From an uncultured Ruminococcus sp. (GTDB taxonomy: Bacteria; Bacillota; Clostridia; Lachnospirales; Lachnospiraceae): a stretch of DNA of 26,333 nt. This document shows positions 21,848 through 26,333 of the stretch, in pieces; position 1 is the stretch's first letter; each line of letters opens with the position of its first letter. Both the position numbers and the translations under genes were made by a program. The DNA lies in assembly GCA_900553885.1 (NCBI GenBank), contig USFD01000044.1:1-26333 (forward strand), written 5' to 3'. The notes below the pieces were generated by a model. It was given only the letters and a program-made list of their open reading frames with translations, was not told the DNA's origin and did no database searches.

Positions 21848-22900
21848 TCACTGAGCGGCGATGGCTGCAAATTTTGTCGTAACCAGATCTTCGTAAGGAG
21901 CACGTTTTTCCAGTTCCCCTGCACTTTCCAGAATATCCTGGAGAAGATCGAAGCTGCTTTCCTCAAAGATCAGATTGCTCTTCCATGTATCCTGATCATA
22001 GTAGCGGGTTACGATTGTTGTGATCGTTTCCAGATCTGTCTCCGGAAACTGGGATTCGATAACAGCGGCAATTTCTTCCGGCGAATGGGTCTGGACATAA
22101 TCCATTCCCTTCTGGAGAGCATTGGTAAATCCCTGGATTATTTCCGGGTTTTCGTCAATATAGCTCTGTTTTGCGCTGAAGGCAGTGTAGGGAACATAGC
22201 CGCTGTCTTCGCCCAGGGAAGCTACTACATAGCCTTTTCCCTCGGACTCAAGAGTAGTGGCGCCCGGTTCGAATTCAACCGTGAAGTCTCCCTGCCCTTC
22301 TGAAAATGCGGCGGCAGTAGAACCAAAGTCGATGCTCTGATTGATTTCCAGATCAGTCTCCGGGTCAATGCCGTTTTCTTTCAGAATGTATTCAAATACC
22401 ATTTCCGGCATACCGCCTTTGCGTCCGCCAAGGACCAGATGGCCTTTCAGATCTTCCCAGGAGAAATCCTCCATTTTTTCCCTTGCTACCAGGAAATTGC
22501 CTGCCCGCTGGGTGAGCTGGGCAAAATTAACCACATAGTCGTTTGCCCCTTCATTGTAGGTGTAGATCGAAGCCTCGGAACCCATAAAACCGATATCAGC
22601 TTCGCCGGAAATCACGGCGGTCATCGTTTTATCTGCCCCAAAACCGCAGACCAGATCCAGAGCAATGCCTTCCTCCTCAAAATATCCTTCTTCAATTGCC
22701 ACATACATTGGAGCATAAAAGATGGAGTGAGCGACTTCATTTAAGGTCACTTTCGTAAGTTCCGGTTCTTCTTCCTGAACCGAAGGGTTGCTGCCGTCCG
22801 GTGCGGCTTTGCCGGCGTCTTCAGATTTGCCTGAGCAGGCAGAAAGAAGACCGGCGGTCAGAACAGCGGAAAGAAGAGCTGCAAGTATACGCTTTTTCAT
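21848..22900 (-). CDS. ABC transporter solute-binding lipoprotein, NMT1/THI5-like (NitT/TauT family)
   Basis: From the start chosen here this is 350 residues: a lipoprotein signal MKKRILAALLSAVLTAGLLSAC with the lipidated cysteine in LLSACSG, then an NMT1/THI5-like periplasmic-binding fold (NEVAHSIFYAPMYVAIEEGYFEEEGI, GEADIGFMGSEASIY, LGGRKGGMPEMVFEYILKENG). Relatives bind thiamine-pyrimidine precursors, taurine, nitrate or riboflavin-like compounds; the ligand here is unknown. I chose ATG 22900 over 22927 because GGAGGA sits 5-6 nt upstream of it and the signal peptide begins there. No permease or ATPase gene is adjacent, so it is an orphan or serves a distant transporter. Confidence 0.88.
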   Translation of the reverse strand: MKKRILAALLSAVLTAGLLSACSGKSEDAGKAAPDGSNPSVQEEEPELTKVTLNEVAHSIFYAPMYVAIEEGYFEEEGIALDLVCGFGADKTMTAVISGEADIGFMGSEASIYTYNEGANDYVVNFAQLTQRAGNFLVAREKMEDFSWEDLKGHLVLGGRKGGMPEMVFEYILKENGIDPETDLEINQSIDFGSTAAAFSEGQGDFTVEFEPGATTLESEGKGYVVASLGEDSGYVPYTAFSAKQSYIDENPEIIQGFTNALQKGMDYVQTHSPEEIAAVIESQFPETDLETITTIVTRYYDQDTWKSNLIFEESSFDLLQDILESAGELEKRAPYEDLVTTKFAAIAAQ

Positions 22901-23010
22901 AAAAATCCTCCGTAAATCTGCTTTCATTCCTTTTACTATATGAAAAAGTACAGGAAAATGTGAGCGGACACAGCGGGAGAGGAGAGAAAAGGAAAAGGGC
23001 AGCTGACAGA

Positions 23011-23069
23011 AAAACAGCCCGGGAATCCGTTCTGTACCGGTTATAACAGAACGATTCCCGGGCTGTTTT
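23011..23069 (-). terminator. Strong hairpin terminator after the zinc-ribbon membrane protein gene
   Basis: AAAACAGCCCGGGAATCCG (from 23011) pairs with the complementary CGATTCCCGGGCTGTTTT (ending 23069), and the inner GTTCTG/CAGAAC extends the stem to more than 20 bp. Read on the minus strand, TTTTCTGT follows, and the stop of the gene is about 30 nt before it. The A/T ends suit both directions. Confidence 0.85.
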
Positions 23070-23101
23070 CGTTAACAGATCAGGATGACAGAAGTGTCAG
23101 A

Positions 23102-24382
23102 TCAGTCATCATAGTCGTCTTCGAAAGGATCATCATAATCGTCGTCCTCAGCGCCGGCGCTTCTTGAGGCAATTGCCAGGATCAGAGAAACAACAGCCAG
23201 CACACCGCCTGCGGCAGCAGAAGCCAGCAGCAATACATCGTCGTTGCGCAGAAGGAATGCCGCGACAGCACTGCCCAGATAGAACAGCATGGGAAGCAGG
23301 AAGGCGAATACTGTATTTTTCCGCTGCATAATGAAATACAGCATAGCTGCAACAAGGAAGCAGAGAGCCAGAATGATATATGTGGTACCGGAAGAGCTGT
23401 TTCCGGAAGAGATCCCTTCCAGACCGTCTACAAATCCCTTATAAATAAAGAATGCAAAGCCGATAAGGGAAAGAACTCCCATTACAATGCGCATTGCACG
23501 GAACCGCGGAGCGGCTTCATCATAATCGTCGTAGCTGTCATCGTACTCATCGATCTCCGGTTCCGGTACTTTGCGCGCCTTTTTCTCTTCGCTGCGGCGT
23601 CTGCCGGAAGCGGATTTTAAGGATTCCTTTTCTTCCTCTGCAGCTCTGGCAGATTTTTTGCGCGCAGATTTATGTCTCGGATCAGTGGAGAGCATATCTT
23701 CATATCCTTCCTTCACTGCTTTTTCCCGTTTTGTGCGGACTTTTTCAGAAGGAATGTTTCCATAGCGCTTTTCATCCCCGTGACCGGAAACGGATGATCC
23801 ATCCGGACGTTTTCTGGCCGGACGGCTCTTGGGAGAAGCGCTGCCGTCCTTTCTGCCGGCGCGGTCTGTACCGTCTCCATCTGTACTCTTCTTGTAAGGA
23901 ACGACTTTTGAATGGTCTGTGCCGGCCTTTTTTGTCCGGGATCCGGACGGAGCGTCCTTTTCTGCCCCGGACGGAGCTGCTTTTCTGCGTGCCGCCGGTT
24001 TCTTCCCGGGCTCTGTCTTTTCAGCTCCGGGTTTCCCTGCAGGCTTCTTTTTGCCGGCAGCCGCTTCCTCTGCAGGCATATCTTTCCGTGACGGTTTCCT
24101 TACAGGTTCTTCTTTCCCCGGCGCAGCCTTTCTGGCAGGTGCCGCTTTGGGTGCTTCCGTATCTGCCGCGCGCCCGGACTCAGGCTTCTTTCCGCCATCC
24201 TCAGATGACGCTACAGCCGCTTTTTTCGCAGCCATTTTCTTTGCACGCTGTTTGTCAAGATTCCATTGCTTTTTGCAGTCCCGGCAGACGGCATATTCGT
24301 TAAAGACCGGTTCACCGTTCTCGTCGGTGCCAACCTGTCTGTTTTTCAGTTCCACATCTTTCCCGCATATTGGACACTTCAT
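23102..24382 (-). CDS. Zinc-ribbon protein with long disordered linker and four membrane segments
   Basis: This 426-residue protein of unknown function has three parts. Residues 1-40 form a small zinc ribbon with C3, C6, C33 and C36 (CPIC...CRDC). Residues about 45-275 are low-complexity, rich in Lys, Ala, Pro, Ser and Glu with repeated short blocks such as GKK, PSRK and RKK, so likely disordered and strongly charged. From about 295 four hydrophobic helices follow (IVMGVLSLIGFAFFIYKGF, TYIILALCFLVAAMLYFIM, FAFLLPMLFYLGSAVAAFLL, LLLASAAAGGVLAVVSLILAI). The tail is acidic (DDDYDDPFEDDYDD). The basic linker and acidic tail could interact. It has its own promoter and terminator and no link to its neighbours. 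Confidence 0.82.
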   Translation of the reverse strand: MKCPICGKDVELKNRQVGTDENGEPVFNEYAVCRDCKKQWNLDKQRAKKMAAKKAAVASSEDGGKKPESGRAADTEAPKAAPARKAAPGKEEPVRKPSRKDMPAEEAAAGKKKPAGKPGAEKTEPGKKPAARRKAAPSGAEKDAPSGSRTKKAGTDHSKVVPYKKSTDGDGTDRAGRKDGSASPKSRPARKRPDGSSVSGHGDEKRYGNIPSEKVRTKREKAVKEGYEDMLSTDPRHKSARKKSARAAEEEKESLKSASGRRRSEEKKARKVPEPEIDEYDDSYDDYDEAAPRFRAMRIVMGVLSLIGFAFFIYKGFVDGLEGISSGNSSSGTTYIILALCFLVAAMLYFIMQRKNTVFAFLLPMLFYLGSAVAAFLLRNDDVLLLASAAAGGVLAVVSLILAIASRSAGAEDDDYDDPFEDDYDD

Positions 24383-24446
24383 ATGTATACTCCTCTCTTT
24401 TGTGCTCCTCTTGTGTTGATTTGATAAAATCTACACCATCTTTATT

Positions 24447-24475
24447 ATTATAACATTTAAGAAACCGGCGGACAA
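24447..24475 (-). promoter_or_regulatory. Promoter of the zinc-ribbon membrane protein gene
   Basis: On the minus strand, TTGTCC (24470-24475), a 17-bp spacer and TATAAT (24447-24452) form a sigma-A promoter with a perfect -10. Transcription would begin near 24440, about 58 nt before the ATG at 24382, which is preceded by GAGAGGAG. Confidence 0.7.
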
Positions 24476-24574
24476 TGGAAAAATAGAGGAAAATATGTTA
24501 TACTTTTGGCGCAGAACAGACAATTTCACAAAGGATGTTTCTGTGATTGATATGCAAAAGGAGGAAAGAACATA

Positions 24575-25300
24575 ATGCAGATTCTTGTTGATACACATTC
24601 TCATACAATAGCCAGCGGCCATGCCTACAGCACTCTGTCGGAAATGGCCCGTGCGGCTTCGGAAAAAGGACTGCAGGCCCTGGCGATTACGGAGCATGCG
24701 CCTCAGCTGGAAAAGACATGCGGTCTGTTTTATTTTATGAATTATGATGTGATTCCCAGACAGATGAATGGCGTGCGTCTGCTGATGGGGGCGGAGCTGA
24801 ATATTATGGATTCGGACGGAACAGTGGATATTCCCGAGGATATCTGCAAAGGACTGGATATCGCTGTCGCAAGTATACATCCGCCATGCTATCAGAGCGA
24901 GGCGACAGTGGAGAATAATACCAGAGCCTATGTGGAAGTAATGAAAAAACCGTATGTCAATATTATCGGACATCCGGATGACAGCAGGATTCCAGTAGAC
25001 TATGAGGTGCTGGTAAAAACGGCGAAGGAGACAGGAACACTGCTGGAACTGAACAATTCATCTCTCCGTCCCCAGAGCAGCAGGGTAAATGCAAGAGAAA
25101 ATATGCTTGTCATGCTGGATCTCTGCCGCCAGTATGAAGTTCCTGTTACAACGGGAAGTGACGCTCATATAGATGTGGACGCGGGAAATTTTGAGCGGGT
25201 AAAAGAGCTGCTTGCGTACTGCAGTTTCCCGGAAGATCTGGTGGTAACGACGGATTTTGAAAAAATCAGACCGTTTCTGAACGTAGGCAAATCTCTGTAA
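24575..25300 (+). CDS. PHP-domain phosphatase of the YcdX type
   Basis: This 241-residue protein is close to the 245 of E. coli YcdX. Metal ligands typical of its trinuclear site are visible: H8 and H10 in DTHSHT, H16 in SGHAYST, H41 in ITEHAPQ, then E near GAELNI, H in ASIHPP, H in IIGHPDD, and D/H in TGSDAHIDVD. PHP proteins of this group hydrolyse phosphate monoesters; the physiological substrate is unknown. A GGAGG site precedes the ATG. It stands alone between divergent and downstream units. Confidence 0.88.
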   Translation: MQILVDTHSHTIASGHAYSTLSEMARAASEKGLQALAITEHAPQLEKTCGLFYFMNYDVIPRQMNGVRLLMGAELNIMDSDGTVDIPEDICKGLDIAVASIHPPCYQSEATVENNTRAYVEVMKKPYVNIIGHPDDSRIPVDYEVLVKTAKETGTLLELNNSSLRPQSSRVNARENMLVMLDLCRQYEVPVTTGSDAHIDVDAGNFERVKELLAYCSFPEDLVVTTDFEKIRPFLNVGKSL

Positions 25301-25376
25301 AATCAGATGCCGGATAAGAAATACGGCGGAAAGAGTATAAAAAGGTAGACTTTAAGAATTTAGTGTGCTAAAATGT

Positions 25377-25410
25377 AACGGTAGCTTCCGACAGGCTGCC
25401 GTTATTATTT
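25377..25410 (+). terminator. Terminator-like hairpin after the PHP gene
   Basis: AACGGTAGC (25377-25385) pairs with GCTGCCGTT (25395-25403) with one mismatch, followed by ATTATTT. It is about 77 nt after the PHP stop. A possible promoter, TAGACT-N17-TAAAAT (25346-25374), lies just before it, so it could instead be in the yerC-like gene's leader. A second hairpin (25410-25434) follows. Confidence 0.55.
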
Positions 25411-25481
25411 CTGACAATAGAAAGTCCGCCGGGCGGGCCTTCTGCTGTTCAGTTGAATCTGGATCTGAAAAAGGAGATTGG

Positions 25482-25799
25482 ATGATTATGAGCAAGAAAA
25501 TTAGAACAGAGGCAGTAGATTATCTGTTTCGTGCTATTCTAAGTCTGGAAAATAAAGAAGAGTGTTACACTTTTTTTGAAGATATCTGTACGATCAACGA
25601 GCTTCTTTCGCTTTCTCAGAGATTTGAAGTGGCCAAGATGCTGCGTGAGCAGAAAACCTATCTTGAGATCGCGGAGAAAACCGGTGCCTCCACCGCCACG
25701 ATCAGCAGGGTAAACCGTTCCCTGAATTATGGAAATGACGGATATGACATGGTGTTTGAGCGGTTAAACAAAGAAGATTCAATAGATGAAGAAAAATAA
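25482..25799 (+). CDS. YerC/YecD family TrpR-related repressor
   Basis: This is a 105-residue DNA-binding protein of the TrpR superfamily found across Firmicutes. The family pattern is clear: DYLFRAILSLENKEECYTFFEDICTINEL, then SLSQRFEVAKMLREQKTY and the helix-turn-helix LEIAEKTGASTATISRVNRSLNYG. It probably represses amino acid or related genes; its target and ligand are not known. ATG 25482 has AAGGAG 5 nt upstream and gives MIMSKKIR; ATG 25488 is also possible. A longer in-frame extension to 25365 runs through hairpins and lacks a ribosome site, so I reject it. Confidence 0.9.
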   Translation: MIMSKKIRTEAVDYLFRAILSLENKEECYTFFEDICTINELLSLSQRFEVAKMLREQKTYLEIAEKTGASTATISRVNRSLNYGNDGYDMVFERLNKEDSIDEEK

Positions 25800-25824
25800 A
25801 GAATGAGAAATAAAGAATGGGGAA

Positions 25825-25844
25825 GTCGGTTAATACCGATTTTT
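25825..25844 (+). terminator. Short intrinsic terminator of the YerC/YecD-like gene
   Basis: TCGGT (25826-25830), a TAAT loop and ACCGA (25835-25839) are followed directly by TTTTT (25840-25844). It begins 26 nt after the stop. The stem is short but the arrangement is typical. Confidence 0.65.
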
Positions 25845-25863
25845 AACCCCTGACACGCAGGAA

Positions 25864-25924
25864 AGAGACAATCCCAGAGAATTCGGATTTTTTTAAGAAC
25901 TGAATCCTCTGTCGGACTGTCTCT
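25864..25924. repeat. Inverted repeat beside the transposase fragment, possible IS end
   Basis: AGAGACAATCCCAGAGAATTC (from 25864) can pair with GAATCCTCTGTCGGACTGTCTCT (ending 25924) with several mismatches, closing a T/A-rich loop. GAGACA-type ends are common in insertion sequences, and the transposase stop lies about 70 bp to the right. It may therefore mark the left end of the element. Without the other end or a target duplication this cannot be confirmed; a terminator for the convergent genes is the alternative. Confidence 0.4.
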
Positions 25925-25992
25925 TCCTTTTTCTTCCTTGTATTTTAGGGCGCAAAAATCCCTTGTTTGGATTGCAAGGGGCGCTCCATCAG

Positions 25993-26333
25993 TTAAGCGG
26001 CTTTCCGCTCCTTTTTCCCTTCGTATTTCTCGATTTTATGATGCAAGAACCGGTGGTATTTTAAGATGTTCCGGCCTATTGCATACAGCATGAACTCTTT
26101 ATACACTTTTTCCGCCGAACGGTAATTAAAACGCCGGAAGTTTTCATTTTCTTTGATATCTCCAAAGTGCCCTTCTGTCTGGATCGATCGTGTCTGGCGT
26201 TTCAGGATTCCTTCTTCACTCTGGATATTCGCGTTGGATTCCTCCCGCAGCGCTTCCCACCGTTCGTTGATCTTCATGACTTTATTGCGGTCTGGATTCT
26301 TTTCCGCATTGTATCTGTAAAGACATTTGGATT
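25993..26333 (-). mobile_element. IS1182-like transposase, 3' part only
   Basis: The minus-strand reading frame stays open to the window edge, so this is the last 112 codons of a larger gene and not a small ORF starting at 26277. The translation (SKCLYRYNAEKNPDRNKV..., then TEGHFGDIKENENFRRFNYRSAEKVYKEFMLYAIGRNILKYHRF) has the C-terminal pattern of IS1182-family DDE transposases. The catalytic glutamate is likely in QTEGHFGDIK. The frame is intact with a Lys/Arg-rich end, so the element may be functional. It marks the right border of the conserved gene block. Confidence 0.82.

Noticed and set aside
25365..25481. N-terminal extension of the YerC/YecD-like protein
   Set aside because: It runs through two hairpins, has no ribosome site and is absent from the family; the start at 25482 is well placed.
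25993..26277. Independent 94-codon gene starting at 26277
   Set aside because: The frame continues upstream to the window edge with transposase-like residues, so the ATG is internal to a truncated transposase.

Overview
The window looks like a chromosome segment from a gut-type Clostridia bacterium, most likely Lachnospiraceae. This rests on moderate GC, strong AGGAGG-type ribosome binding sites, sigma-A promoters, and Firmicutes families such as a YerC/YecD TrpR-like repressor and a lipoprotein ModA. Its core is the conserved 'selenium/purine' locus that E. coli carries as ygeWXY-ygfK-ssnA-xdhD-yqeBC-mocA. From memory, this locus has recently been linked to anaerobic breakdown of urate and other purines by gut bacteria. 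The individual reactions of SsnA, YgeW, YgeY and YgfK remain poorly defined.

Left arm (1-4227, minus strand): a YheO/DauR-like regulator, then diaminopropionate ammonia-lyase (dpaL/ygeX), the M20-type hydrolase YgeY and the start of the carbamoyltransferase-like YgeW, cut by the window edge. All three gaps in this operon hold a stem-loop, two of them very large.

Control region (4228-4741): a gene-free 514 bp between the divergent operons. It holds a minus promoter, two plus promoters, and four copies of a 15-bp dyad (CTAAA-N5-TTTAG) in two pairs. Copies within each pair are exactly 20 bp apart, and each pair stops exactly 8 bp from a -35 box. A promoter-proximal RNA that folds as a three-way junction and contains a terminator-like hairpin lies between the pairs. 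This is the most interesting stretch of the window.

Right arm (4742-16928, plus strand): one tight operon of ssnA, an NCS2 nucleobase permease, ygfK, yqeC, a yqeB-mocA fusion, an RnfB-like 4Fe-4S protein, a selenium-dependent-type xanthine dehydrogenase (2Fe-2S plus Mo domain, no FAD domain) and a mocA-modE fusion. A strong terminator follows. Then modABC supplies molybdate from its own promoter, whose -35 lies inside a perfect 22-bp palindrome. The permease would import purines. The Mo/Se hydroxylase would oxidise or reduce them, with electrons passing through the Fe-S protein and/or YgfK. SsnA, YgeY, YgeW and DpaL would process the products, and yqeB/yqeC/mocA/mod would make and feed the cofactor.

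Right flank (19867-26333): ordinary neighbours. These are a MATE exporter, a small hypothetical protein, an orphan NMT1/THI5-like solute-binding lipoprotein, a zinc-ribbon membrane protein with a long Lys/Ala/Pro-rich linker, a YcdX-like PHP phosphatase, a YerC/YecD repressor, and the 3' end of an IS1182-like transposase cut by the window edge. No tRNA, rRNA, CRISPR array or phage module was seen.
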